Assembly: GCF_031844705.1 (NCBI RefSeq)
Contig: NZ_CP134609.1
Span: 5,766,001-5,830,000, forward strand
Direction: 5' to 3'
Source of the DNA: Streptomyces sp. ITFR-16
Lineage (GTDB): Bacteria; Actinomycetota; Actinomycetes; Streptomycetales; Streptomycetaceae
DNA length: 64,000 nt
Shown here: positions 1-8,205 of the stretch, piece by piece
How the letters are laid out: each line of letters opens with the position of its first letter
Position numbering within the stretch: the stretch's first letter is position 1
The notes under the pieces: model-generated
Told to the model about the DNA's origin: nothing
Seen by the model: only the letters and a program-made list of their open reading frames with translations
The model's database searches: none
Made by a program: the position numbers and the translations under genes

Positions 1-696
1 CAGCCCCTCGGCCACGTCGTCGCAGACCCGCGCCCGGGCCATCGGCGCGATCATGAATCCCTCGGGGAGGCCGCCGAGCGAGGCCTCGTACACATCGGTG
101 CGCAGCGGCGACCAGTACAGCGGCAGCCAGCCGTCCGCGATCCGGGTGGTCTGGGCGATGTTCTTCGGCCCCTCCGCGCCGAGCAGCAGTGGCAGCCCGG
201 CGCGCAGCGGATGTGTGATGGGCTTCAGCGGCTTGCCGAGGCCGGTGGCGCCCGGGCCTTCGTACGGATGGGTGTGGAACCGGCCGGCCAGTTCGACGGG
301 GGCCTCGCGGCGGAGCACCTGGCGCACGATGTCCACGTACTCGCGGGTCGCGGTGAGCGGGCTCGCGGGAAACGGCCGGCCGTACCAGCCCTCCACGACC
401 TGGGGGCCGGAGAGTCCGAGGCCGAGCATCATCCGGCCGCCGGAGAGATGGTCCAGGGTCAGCGCGTGCATGGCGGTGGCGGTCGGGGTGCGGGCGGCCA
501 TCTGCGCGATGGCGGTGCCCAGCCTGATGCGGGAGGTGTGGGCGGCGATCCAGGTCAGCGGGGTGAAGGCGTCCGAGCCCCAGGCCTCCGCCGTCCACAC
601 GGAGTCGTAGCCCAGGTCCTCCGCCGCGCGGGCGAGATCCAGGTGGGCCGGGTCCGGGCCGCGGCCCCAGTAACCGAGCGCGAGTCCGAGCCGCAT
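1..696 (-). CDS. LLM-class F420-dependent oxidoreductase, 3' end cut by window edge
   Basis: The visible 232 residues form the N-terminal part of a luciferase-like monooxygenase-fold (TIM barrel) protein. They begin MRLGLALGYWGRGPD and contain the family blocks SVWTAEAWGSDAF and ATAMHALTLDHLSGGR. Actinobacterial relatives with this start and length usually bind F420 rather than FMN and oxidise or reduce small molecules; the substrate cannot be read from sequence. The start is the ATG at 696-694. The gene runs off position 1, so the C-terminus is missing. A strong hairpin at 750-788 separates it from the upstream gene, so it is probably its own transcription unit. Confidence 0.85.
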   Translation of the reverse strand, partial: MRLGLALGYWGRGPDPAHLDLARAAEDLGYDSVWTAEAWGSDAFTPLTWIAAHTSRIRLGTAIAQMAARTPTATAMHALTLDHLSGGRMMLGLGLSGPQVVEGWYGRPFPASPLTATREYVDIVRQVLRREAPVELAGRFHTHPYEGPGATGLGKPLKPITHPLRAGLPLLLGAEGPKNIAQTTRIADGWLPLYWSPLRTDVYEASLGGLPEGFMIAPMARARVCDDVAEGL

Positions 697-749
697 TCCG
701 CCGCCTCCCAGCATTCCTGACGCCGCATCAGATACAGTCGGAGGGTACG

Positions 750-788
750 ACAGCGGCCCCCCGCCCGGAAGGGGCGGGGGGCCGCTGT
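750..788 (-). terminator. Rho-independent-type hairpin after the DUF5336 gene
   Basis: A perfect 17-bp GC-rich stem (750-766 with 772-788) has a 5-nt loop. It lies just downstream of the minus-strand gene ending at 811. There is no long U tract, as is usual for Streptomyces terminators. Confidence 0.75.
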
Positions 789-810
789 GGTGGCTGGGCG
801 CGTCCGGGTC

Positions 811-1635
811 TCAGCCGCGCTGGATGCCCGTGGTGTCCTGGAGGACGCCGCGACGGCCGTCCTGCGTCTGGGCGATCAGGGCCGCACCGCGCTGCTCGAC
901 CGCGAGGTACCAGGTACCCGGGGCCAGTTCGGCGATCGGCGACGGCGAACCGTCCTCGCCGTACAGCTGCCGGGCCACCGGCACCGCGAACCAGAACGGG
1001 GTGAAGTCACCGGAGGGCGCACCGCCGGCGGCCGGAGCCTGCTGGGCCGGCGCCGGGGCCTGCTGCTGGGCCTCGGGCTGACCGGGCTGCTGCGCACCGT
1101 ACGGCTGCGGCTGACCCGGCTGCTGGCCACCGTAGGACGGCTGCTGGCCGCCCGGGTAGCCGTAGCCCTGGCCGGGCTGGCCACCGTACGGCGGCTGCAC
1201 GGCCTGCGGCTTCGGGGCGCCCGACAGCGGGGCCTGGAGCGCCGGGACCAGCGAGGTGGCCACCGCGCCGCCGGCCAGGGCCAGCGAGGCGATCAGGCCG
1301 AGGATCAGGCCGGCACCGGCGTCGATCTGGCCCAGGTCGATGATGGTCCAGAACATGTTCCACGCGGTGAAGACCGTGGCGGCGACACCGAAGGCGGCCA
1401 GGTCCAGCCCCAGGACCTTGCGCGGCTGGGGCTGCGAGCGGGAGAGCACGATCAGTGCTGCGCCGATCACCCCGACCATGTAGACGCCGATCCCGTTGCC
1501 CAGGGAGTCCCAGGAGTTGGGGGCGTCGACGCTGGTGCTTCCGTAGTCGAAGTAGTCGAGGAAAGAGGCGATGAACAGCACGACCGCTGCTCCGATCACC
1601 ACGCCATCGCCTCGAGTGAGGGAGCGGATATTCAC
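811..1635 (-). CDS. DUF5336-type four-helix membrane protein with Gln/Pro-rich tail
   Basis: 274 residues. Four hydrophobic segments lie at about 10-30, 48-66, 77-100 and 108-130. They are followed by a low-complexity PYGGQQPGQ region (about 140-205) and a C-terminal segment with FWFAVP and PGTWYLAVEQRG motifs that looks like a small globular domain. This arrangement matches the actinobacterial DUF5336 family, whose function is unknown. The start is the GTG at 1635 with AAGGA about 8 nt upstream. It is probably transcribed alone and ended by the hairpin at 750-788. The Gln/Pro-rich stretch is low complexity but clearly coding, because the frame stays open on both sides. Confidence 0.8.
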   Translation of the reverse strand: MNIRSLTRGDGVVIGAAVVLFIASFLDYFDYGSTSVDAPNSWDSLGNGIGVYMVGVIGAALIVLSRSQPQPRKVLGLDLAAFGVAATVFTAWNMFWTIIDLGQIDAGAGLILGLIASLALAGGAVATSLVPALQAPLSGAPKPQAVQPPYGGQPGQGYGYPGGQQPSYGGQQPGQPQPYGAQQPGQPEAQQQAPAPAQQAPAAGGAPSGDFTPFWFAVPVARQLYGEDGSPSPIAELAPGTWYLAVEQRGAALIAQTQDGRRGVLQDTTGIQRG

Positions 1636-1818
1636 GTGAAGGTCCTTAGTCGGTCGTCTCGTCGGGGCGGTCGTCGTTGCCGCCGGTACGGCGGGTACGG
1701 CGCAAAGCTCGGGAACGGCTCCCCATCGTACGGATGAATCTATCGTCTGCCCGGGCGGGTTGTGTCCCTGCCCGGTTCCTGGGCGGACATCCTCCCGAAT
1801 TCATCGCAGAATCACCTC

Positions 1819-2739
1819 TTACTGCCCGTTGAGGTAGCTGCTGATGCCGTCGGCGATGCCCTGGGCGGCCTTCTGGCGCCATCCCGCGCTGGTGAGCAGG
1901 GCGGCGTCCTTGGGATCACGCATATTGCCGCATTCGATGAAGACTTTGGGCACGGTCGACAAATTCAGGCCGCCCAGATCCTTGCGCGTGTCCAAACCGG
2001 TATTGCCGCCCACATAATTGGAAGGGGAACTTCCGGTACTGCGCACGAAGAGACCGGCGATACGGGTGCCGAGATCGCGCGAGGGGCCGACGATCTTCGA
2101 GGTGTCCGCGCTTCCGCCGCGCACCAGTGCGGGAAGAATCACATGGAAGCCGCGGTTCCCGGCCGCCGATCCGTCCGCGTGCACCGAGACCACCGCGTCC
2201 GCCCCGGCCTTGTTGCCGATCCGGGCCCGCTCGTCCACACACGGCCCGAACGGCCGGTCGTCGTCGTACGTCAGGATCACCTTCGCGCCCTGCGCCCGCA
2301 GCAGGGCGCGCAGCCGGTGCGACACGTCGAGGGTGAACTCCGCCTCCGCGTAACCGGCGTTGGTGGAGGTGCCGGTGGTGTCGCACTCCTTGTGCGTGGT
2401 GCCGATGTCCACCTGGCGGTTGATCTCGGCAGTGTGCAGATAGTTGCGCGGATTGTGCCCGGGGTCGATGACGACCGTCCTGCCGGCCAGCGGTCCGGAC
2501 CCCGTCTCCGGCGCGGACGGGGAGGCCGGCGGCTTCGACGGGGACGGGGTCGTGCGCACCGGAGCGGACGAGGAGGGGGCCGGCGGGGACGACGCCGCGA
2601 CGCCGCCCGGGCCGGGCCGCGCCTGTGCGGTGCCGCCGTCGCCGCCGCAGCCGGCCGCGCCCAGGCACAGCGCGATGGCCGCCGCCGCGAACACGGCCGG
2701 GCGGCGGAAGGTGGGGGGAACGCTCTCGTCGTGACGCAC
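1819..2739 (-). CDS. Lipoprotein N-acetylmuramoyl-L-alanine amidase (Amidase_3)
   Basis: 306 residues. A signal peptide ends in lipobox LGAAGC (Cys31), so the enzyme should be anchored on the outer face of the membrane. A Ser/Pro/Thr-rich spacer (about 40-85) leads to an Amidase_3 domain from about 88 to the end. Zinc-site motifs are visible: VVIDPGHN (His), a Glu in the following AEAEFTLDVS block, VSVHADG (His) and the catalytic Glu in VFIECGNM. The family cleaves the lactyl-amide bond between MurNAc and L-Ala of peptidoglycan. It is well separated from its neighbours, so no partner is implied. Confidence 0.9.
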   Translation of the reverse strand: MRHDESVPPTFRRPAVFAAAAIALCLGAAGCGGDGGTAQARPGPGGVAASSPPAPSSSAPVRTTPSPSKPPASPSAPETGSGPLAGRTVVIDPGHNPRNYLHTAEINRQVDIGTTHKECDTTGTSTNAGYAEAEFTLDVSHRLRALLRAQGAKVILTYDDDRPFGPCVDERARIGNKAGADAVVSVHADGSAAGNRGFHVILPALVRGGSADTSKIVGPSRDLGTRIAGLFVRSTGSSPSNYVGGNTGLDTRKDLGGLNLSTVPKVFIECGNMRDPKDAALLTSAGWRQKAAQGIADGISSYLNGQ

Positions 2740-2780
2740 CCGGCGATGCTATCCGGCACCCCTGTCGGTGTCCGGAGCGC

Positions 2781-3425
2781 TCAGATCCCGGCCCCGGTCC
2801 GCCGCAGCACGCGCAGCGAGTCCGTGACGGAGATCTCGGTGAACGCCCCCGACGCCAGCGCCCGCAGATGGACCCGGTACGGGGCCTGGCCACCGTGCGC
2901 CGGGTCCGGGAAGACGTCGTGGATCACCAGCAGCCCGCCCTCGGCGACATGCGGCGCCCAGCCCTCGTAGTCGCCGTTCGCGTGCTCGTCCGTGTGGCCG
3001 CCGTCGATGAAGACGAGGCCCAGCGGGCCGGCCCAGACCGCGGCGACCTGCGGGGAGCGGCCCACCAGCGCCACCACGTGCTCCTCCAGACCGGCCGCGT
3101 GGAGCGTCCGGCGGAAGGTCGGCAGGGTGTCCATCCGGCCCACCTCGGGGTCCACCACCGTCGGGTCGTGGTACTCCCAGCCGGGCTGCTGCTCCTCGCT
3201 GCCCCGGTGGTGGTCGACGGTGAGCGCGGTGACCCCGGCGGCGCGCGCGGCGTCGGCGAGCAGGATCGTGGAACGTCCGCAGTACGTGCCCACCTCCAGC
3301 AGCGGCAGCCCGAGCGCGGCGGCCTCGGTGGCGGCGGCGTACAGCGCGAGCCCCTCGACCACCGGCATGAAGCCCTTGGCGGCCTGGAACGCGGCGAGAA
3401 TCTCCGGCTTGGGCTCGGCGGCCAC
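2781..3425 (-). CDS. Class I SAM-dependent methyltransferase
   Basis: 214 residues. The Rossmann-fold motif LLEVGTYCGRST (about residues 40-51) is the SAM-binding loop. TALTVDHHRGSEEQ and GLVFIDGGHT fit motifs II and IV of O-methyltransferase-like enzymes (Methyltransf_24 type). The GTG at 3425-3423 is chosen because AGGAGG lies 6-7 nt upstream; the longer open frame upstream overlaps the peptidase gene in a wrong frame. It has its own promoter region, since a strong terminator at 3472-3510 precedes it. The methyl acceptor is unknown. Confidence 0.85.
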   Translation of the reverse strand: MAAEPKPEILAAFQAAKGFMPVVEGLALYAAATEAAALGLPLLEVGTYCGRSTILLADAARAAGVTALTVDHHRGSEEQQPGWEYHDPTVVDPEVGRMDTLPTFRRTLHAAGLEEHVVALVGRSPQVAAVWAGPLGLVFIDGGHTDEHANGDYEGWAPHVAEGGLLVIHDVFPDPAHGGQAPYRVHLRALASGAFTEISVTDSLRVLRRTGAGI

Positions 3426-3471
3426 GGGGTTCCTCCTGGTGGGACGGGGTAGGTCGACGGCGCTTATCGTG

Positions 3472-3510
3472 CCGCACGCCCCCGCCGAGGGGGTCGGCGG
3501 GGGCGTGCGG
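3472..3510 (-). terminator. Terminator of the DUF1177-permease-M20 operon
   Basis: A perfect 17-bp stem (3472-3488 with 3494-3510) encloses a GGGGG loop. It sits 23 bp past the stop codon of the minus-strand peptidase gene. Confidence 0.8.
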
Positions 3511-3532
3511 GAGGGGTGAGTCCGGGTCGGGG

Positions 3533-4861
3533 TCAGCAGCTCTGCCAGAGGCGGGTCATGACCCGGACGCCGAAGCGCAGGCCCTCCAGCGGGACCCGCT
3601 CGTCCACGCCGTGGAAGAGCCGTCCGTAGTCCAGGTCGTGCGGGAGCTTCAGGCCCTTGAAGCCGAAGCACCGGATGCCCAGGTGGGTGAAGGCCTTGGC
3701 GTCCGTACCGCCGGGGTTGCAGTACGGCACCGGGTGGCCGTCCGGGTCCTCGGCGCGCACCGCCTCGCACATGGCGTCCACGAGCGGTCCGTCGAACGAG
3801 GTCTCCATCGCGATGTCGTGGTTGACCCACGCGCGGGTGACCGAGGGGAGCAGAAGCCGGTCGATGGTGTCGATCAGCTCCTGCTCGTGGCCGGGCAGGA
3901 AGCGGCCGTCGACGCGGGCGGTGGCCTTTCCGGGGATGACGTTGGTCTGGTAACCCGCGTCGAACATGGTGGGGTTGGCCGAGTTGCGCAGCACCACCTG
4001 CATGAAGTCGGAGACCGGGCCCAGCTTCGCGAGGCTCCCCTCGACGTCGTGCTCGTCGAACTCCACGCCGTAGAGCCGGGCGGCCTCCTCCAGCAGGGCG
4101 CGGACCGGTTCGACGAGCCGGATCGGGAAGGTCTCGCGGCCGATCCGGGTCAGCGACTCGGCGAGGTCGGTGACCGCGTTCTCGTCGTTGGGGGACGAGC
4201 CGTGGCCGGCCCGGCCGGTCGCGGTGAGCTCCATCCAGGCCATGCCGCGCTGGGCGTTCTCGATCGGGTAGAGCCGCCGGGTGTCGTCCAGGGCGAAGGA
4301 GAACCCGCCGCCCTCGCCGATGGCCTCGGTGACCCCGGCGAACAGCTCGGGGCGGTGCTCGACCAGCCAGTGGGCGCCGAACCTGCCGCCCGCCTCCTCG
4401 TCGGCGAGAAAGGCCAGGACCAGATCGCGCGAGGGCTTCGTACCGGTGCGGGCGAGGTGCCGGGCGGTGGCCAGCATGACGGCCACCGTGTCCTTCATGT
4501 CGATCGCGCCCCGGCCCCAGAGGTAGCCGTCCCGGATCTCGCCGGAGAAGGGCGGCACCTGCCACTCGGAGGCGTCGGCGGGGACCACGTCCAGATGGCC
4601 GTGGACCAGCAGGGCGCCGCGCTCCGGGTCGCGGCCCGCGATCCGGGCGACGACGCTGGCCCGGCCCGGTGCGGACTCGATCAGCTCGGAGGCGATGCCC
4701 GCCTCCGCGAGGCGGCCGGCCACCCACTCGGCGCTCGCGCGTTCGTTGCTCGTGGGGTTGGAGGTGTCGAACCTGATCAGCTCGGCGCAGAGGTCGATGA
4801 CCTCGGCCTGCGCCTCCTCGGAGGCGGGGACCAGGGGGGTGGTGCCGGGTGCGGTGCTCAT
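3533..4861 (-). CDS. M20 family metallopeptidase
   Basis: 442 residues. M20 (ArgE/DapE/CPG2-like) metal ligands are visible: LVHGHLDVVP (His and Asp), GRGAIDMKDT (bridging Asp), the catalytic Glu pair in LADEEAGG, and a late CFGFKGL/LFHGVDE block with the final His. The dimerisation domain carries the usual RAGHGSSPN motif. Family members are zinc hydrolases that release amino acids or acyl groups from small amide substrates in the cytosol. Its ATG (4861-4859) overlaps the permease stop codon as ATGA, so the two are translationally coupled and an imported small amide or peptide is the likely substrate. Confidence 0.9.
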   Translation of the reverse strand: MSTAPGTTPLVPASEEAQAEVIDLCAELIRFDTSNPTSNERASAEWVAGRLAEAGIASELIESAPGRASVVARIAGRDPERGALLVHGHLDVVPADASEWQVPPFSGEIRDGYLWGRGAIDMKDTVAVMLATARHLARTGTKPSRDLVLAFLADEEAGGRFGAHWLVEHRPELFAGVTEAIGEGGGFSFALDDTRRLYPIENAQRGMAWMELTATGRAGHGSSPNDENAVTDLAESLTRIGRETFPIRLVEPVRALLEEAARLYGVEFDEHDVEGSLAKLGPVSDFMQVVLRNSANPTMFDAGYQTNVIPGKATARVDGRFLPGHEQELIDTIDRLLLPSVTRAWVNHDIAMETSFDGPLVDAMCEAVRAEDPDGHPVPYCNPGGTDAKAFTHLGIRCFGFKGLKLPHDLDYGRLFHGVDERVPLEGLRFGVRVMTRLWQSC

Positions 4862-6246
4862 GCTGCTCCCACGGGGGTGGTGGTGCGGGCGGCGGGGGCG
4901 GCGCCGTCCTCGTCGTCCAGGGCGGAGGTGCCGTACGGCCTGACCCAGCCCAGCAGGCCCAGGACGCTGTACAGGACGAAGGCGGTGGCCAGCGAGTTCA
5001 GGGCCGGGATGCCGCCGTCGTAGAACTTGCCGACGCAGAACGCCGCGACCCAGATCACCAGCGACATCGGGACCCAGGTCGGCGAGGACGTCGGCAGGGT
5101 CTCGGCCGCCCGGGTCTCGTCCAGCGGCCTGCGCATCCGCTTCACGACCCAGTACTCGGCCACGACGATCCCGCCGATCGGCGGGATCGCGACGCCGAGG
5201 ATCGTGAGGAACTCGGTGAAGTGGGTCATGATCCCGACCGCGGACAGCAGGGTGCCCGCGATGCCGAGGACGATCGTGACCGCGCCGCGGTGGACGCGCT
5301 TGCCGAAGACGACCTGGAAGAAGTTGACGACGCCGAGCGAGGAGCCGTACAGGTTCCAGTCGTTGATCTTCGCCGTGGACATCAGGACCACGATCACACC
5401 GAAGGCGCCGGAGGTGGAGAGCACGATGTGCGAGACCTCGTTGCTCTTCACCAGGTGGCCGAGCAGCACACCGGTCAGACCGACGATGTACTCGGACAGG
5501 ATCATCGACGAGGCGCTCTGCAGGAAGACGTGCGAGCCCTTGCGGTTGTAGCGGGTCATCTCCGGCGAGACGATCGCGCCGGTCATGTAGCCGCCCGCGA
5601 TGGCGGTGGCGGCGACCGCCAGGGGGATCGTGTCGCCGGGCGGCGGCGAGTGGACCAGGTCGCTCAGCGAGTGGTCGTTCAGCGTCGTGACGACCGACCA
5701 GGCGACCATGCCGAAGAAGAGCGGGGTGACGATCTTCGCGAAGTTGGCCATGTACTTGAAGCCGAAGATCACCAGCGCGGTGATGGCGATCCCGGCGAGC
5801 ACGCACCACATCCAGGACGGCCCGCCGACCAGCGCCGAGACGCTGTTGCCGAAGATCGTGTTCTGGACGCCGAACCAGCCGACCAGGCTGACCGCGATGA
5901 CGAAGCTGACCAGCGCGGAGCCGTTGCGGCCGAAGCCCACCCAGCGGGTCAGCATCGGGGTGGCGAGGCCCTCGCGCATCCCGGCCAGGCCGATCGCGAA
6001 GATCACGATCTCCAGGATCACCGCGCCGAGCGTGAAGGCGAGGAAGGCGTTGCCGAAGGTCATCCCGACGCCGATGGTGGCGCCGAGCGTGAACTGCGAG
6101 ATCGAACCGGACTGGGCCAGCCACTGGAGCAGCATCGACCAGAAACCGAACCGCTTGTCGCGCGGGACGCGCGAGAGCGAGTAGTCGTCGCTGCCGATGC
6201 TCTTGGCCGCGGGGGCCACGGCACCGGACTGCGGGGCGGCTGCCAT
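4858..6246 (-). CDS. NCS1-family cytosine/purine permease-like transporter
   Basis: 462 residues with about 12 hydrophobic segments. The NCS1 nucleobase:cation symporter signature regions are present: an N-terminal SMLLQWLAQSGSISQFTLGA, helix 3 GWFGVQNTIFGN, and a C-terminal PPIGGIVVAEYWVVKR block typical of CodB-like proteins. NCS1 carriers import nucleobases, hydantoins, allantoin or related rings with H+ or Na+. The start codon overlaps the stop of the DUF1177 gene by one base (TGATG), and its own stop overlaps the peptidase start. The substrate is therefore probably processed by the neighbouring hydrolase, but it cannot be named. Confidence 0.85.
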   Translation of the reverse strand: MAAAPQSGAVAPAAKSIGSDDYSLSRVPRDKRFGFWSMLLQWLAQSGSISQFTLGATIGVGMTFGNAFLAFTLGAVILEIVIFAIGLAGMREGLATPMLTRWVGFGRNGSALVSFVIAVSLVGWFGVQNTIFGNSVSALVGGPSWMWCVLAGIAITALVIFGFKYMANFAKIVTPLFFGMVAWSVVTTLNDHSLSDLVHSPPPGDTIPLAVAATAIAGGYMTGAIVSPEMTRYNRKGSHVFLQSASSMILSEYIVGLTGVLLGHLVKSNEVSHIVLSTSGAFGVIVVLMSTAKINDWNLYGSSLGVVNFFQVVFGKRVHRGAVTIVLGIAGTLLSAVGIMTHFTEFLTILGVAIPPIGGIVVAEYWVVKRMRRPLDETRAAETLPTSSPTWVPMSLVIWVAAFCVGKFYDGGIPALNSLATAFVLYSVLGLLGWVRPYGTSALDDEDGAAPAARTTTPVGAA

Positions 6247-7199
6247 CAGGACTCCTGGGGTGTGCGGCCGAGGGTCTGCAGATGAGCCAGCGACCCGTAG
6301 CGGTTGACGAGGTTGTCGAACTCCACCGCGTCGTGGAAGTCCAGGTGGCCCGCGCCGAAGGCCTTGGCGACCTCCACGGCGTAGCGGGCGGCGGACGCGA
6401 TGTCGCTCTCGTGACTCGCGCCGGTCTGGCAGCCCGGCACGGCGGCGGCCGAGGTGATGGCCAGGCCGACGACGGGAGCGGCCGTCGCGGTGGAGGGCTG
6501 GAGGATCGAATTGATGTGGTGTGCACCGTTACCGTACGGCGTGATGTCCTGCGTGGTCACGGGGTACGTGACCAACGGCTCACCGGTCACCACCGCCAGC
6601 AGCTCGCCCAGCTGCTCGCCGACCCGGAGCACCCAGCCCTCCTTGACGGTGGGCGACAGGGCGAGGCCCTTGTGGTTGATGATCCGGTTGCCCTTGGTGG
6701 TGTCGATGGACAGGACCGCCTCCATCTCGCCGGTCACCTCGTGCCGGTTCATGGTGGCGATGTCCACGGGCGAGCCCATGAACGGCACCGGGTCGTGCGG
6801 CTCGGTCGGCGCGTCCGGGCAGACGTGGGTCGCGACGACCACGTCGCCGGGCAGTACGTCGCCCCGGCGGCGCATGTCGAGGAGCTTGGCGGCGGTGGCC
6901 AGCGCCGAGACCGCGCCGTCGGCGTCGGAGACCAGGCCGGTCACCCCGGGCCGGGCGCCGATCCCGCCGAGCCGGCCGACGACGCCGAGGGTGCGGGCGT
7001 CGCCGCCGGCCGCGCGCCCCCGGGAACCGGGGATGCGGACCGACACGAAGTCGGTCGAGCCCCGCTCACCGGCGACGGTGGTGACCTGAGCGGACGAGCC
7101 CTCGGCCCCGGCCGCCGAGTCGAGGTACTCGGCGACCGTCTTTCCATTGGCCTGGGGGTCGTCGAGCAGATCGACGATGTCCAGTACGTACTTCAGCAT
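6246..7199 (-). CDS. DUF1177 domain protein, first gene of the permease operon
   Basis: 317 residues from the ATG at 7199. The sequence matches the DUF1177 family over its whole length, with blocks such as VATHVCPDAPT, GSPVDIATMNRHE and YGNGAHHIN. The family has no established activity. Conserved His, Asp and Glu residues would suit a metal-dependent hydrolase or an amidase-like role, but that is inference. It is the first gene of a tight three-gene unit and lies back to back with an IclR regulator gene. An AAAGG ribosome site is followed by six Cs before the ATG. Confidence 0.8.
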   Translation of the reverse strand: MLKYVLDIVDLLDDPQANGKTVAEYLDSAAGAEGSSAQVTTVAGERGSTDFVSVRIPGSRGRAAGGDARTLGVVGRLGGIGARPGVTGLVSDADGAVSALATAAKLLDMRRRGDVLPGDVVVATHVCPDAPTEPHDPVPFMGSPVDIATMNRHEVTGEMEAVLSIDTTKGNRIINHKGLALSPTVKEGWVLRVGEQLGELLAVVTGEPLVTYPVTTQDITPYGNGAHHINSILQPSTATAAPVVGLAITSAAAVPGCQTGASHESDIASAARYAVEVAKAFGAGHLDFHDAVEFDNLVNRYGSLAHLQTLGRTPQES

Positions 7200-7326
7200 G
7201 GGGGGCCTTTCTCGCGCATCCGTCACACCCGTCCGGAGCCCGGCAGGGAGTGGGGCGCCGGACGGGGTGCTGAGAGCAGATTCGGGATCGGATAGCGTTG
7301 AGCGCAACAGTTTCCCGTTATCTGCA

Positions 7327-7340
7327 ATTCAGGTCTGAAT
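7327..7340. promoter_or_regulatory. Probable IclR operator in the divergent promoter
   Basis: A perfect 14-bp palindrome, ATTCAG-GT-CTGAAT, lies 6 bp before the IclR start codon. The region just upstream (7294-7326) is unusually AT-rich and holds a GTTG-AGCG-CAAC repeat. Autoregulation and control of the divergent operon is inferred from position. Confidence 0.45.
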
Positions 7341-7346
7341 GGTGAG

Positions 7347-8180
7347 ATGGCTATGACGGAGTTCGATCTGGACCGGCGCACCCCCGCCGGCGCCCTGCAG
7401 ACGGTCGACCGGGCGCTCCTGGTGCTGCTCGCGTTCGAGCGGACCCGGCCCGACTGGGGCGTGACCGAGGTGGCCGAGGAGTTCGGCTGGGACACCTCGG
7501 TGGCCCAGCGGCTGCTCGCCACCCTCGCGGGGCGCGGCTTCCTGGTCTCCGACCCGGCCACCCGCCGCTACCGCATCGGCCCCGCCGTACTGCGGCTGGG
7601 CCGGCTCTGGGAGCGCTCGGGATCCCTGGAGCTGCTGGCCGGACCGGTCCTGGAGGAGCTGCGCCGCGTCACCGGTGACACCGTGCTGTTCTGTCTGCCC
7701 GACAGTTTCCACATGCGGTGCGTGGCCGCTGAGGAGGGCGAGACCGGGCCGCTGCGCTACTACCCGCTGGTCGGTGAGCTCTACCCGGCGCACGCCGGGG
7801 CCACCAGCAAGTCGTTCTACGCCTATCTGCCGGACGAACAGCGCCACCGGCTCTTCCGGGGCCGCCCGATGGCCCGCTTCACCGACCGGACGGTCACCGA
7901 CCCGGACGCGCTGGAGCAGGAGCTCCTGAAGGTCCGCGCCCAGGGATACGCCTGGACCGTCGGGGAGTACGACACCGGCGTGGCGACCGTCGCCGTACCG
8001 GTCTTCCTCGGCCGCGAACCGTACGGGAGCCTCAGCCTGGGCGGGGCCGAGGAGCGCTTCGAGGGCGCACCGGAGAACCGCCTCGAAGCGCTGCGGCACG
8101 CGGCCGGACTGCTGGAGAAGCGCCTCACCCACCCGCCCCAGCGCCCGAAGCCCCGGACGCGCCGCACCCCCACGACCTGA
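7347..8180 (+). CDS. IclR-family transcriptional regulator
   Basis: 277 residues. An N-terminal winged helix-turn-helix (about 14-80; LLVLLAFERTRPDWGVTEVAEEFG, then TRRYRIGPAVLRLGRLW) precedes an IclR effector-binding domain (about 95-265) with the GATSKSFYAYLP and YGSLSLGG blocks. IclR proteins sense small metabolites and usually control a neighbouring catabolic operon. It is divergent from the DUF1177-permease-peptidase operon and 25 bp upstream of pepE, so it is the likely regulator of both. Starts at 7347 or 7353 (second ATG) are both possible; neither has a strong ribosome site. Confidence 0.9.
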   Translation: MAMTEFDLDRRTPAGALQTVDRALLVLLAFERTRPDWGVTEVAEEFGWDTSVAQRLLATLAGRGFLVSDPATRRYRIGPAVLRLGRLWERSGSLELLAGPVLEELRRVTGDTVLFCLPDSFHMRCVAAEEGETGPLRYYPLVGELYPAHAGATSKSFYAYLPDEQRHRLFRGRPMARFTDRTVTDPDALEQELLKVRAQGYAWTVGEYDTGVATVAVPVFLGREPYGSLSLGGAEERFEGAPENRLEALRHAAGLLEKRLTHPPQRPKPRTRRTPTT

Positions 8181-8205
8181 CCGAGAGAACCCGAAGAGGA
8201 ACCCC

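Noticed and set aside
1646..1882. A 78-codon minus-strand frame between the DUF5336 and amidase genes
   Set aside because: Overlaps the amidase 3' end, has no ribosome site and no recognisable sequence; probably leader DNA.
4849..6285. A 478-codon plus-strand open frame across the NCS1 permease
   Set aside because: Shadow of the permease gene; rich in His, Asp and Arg with no domain.
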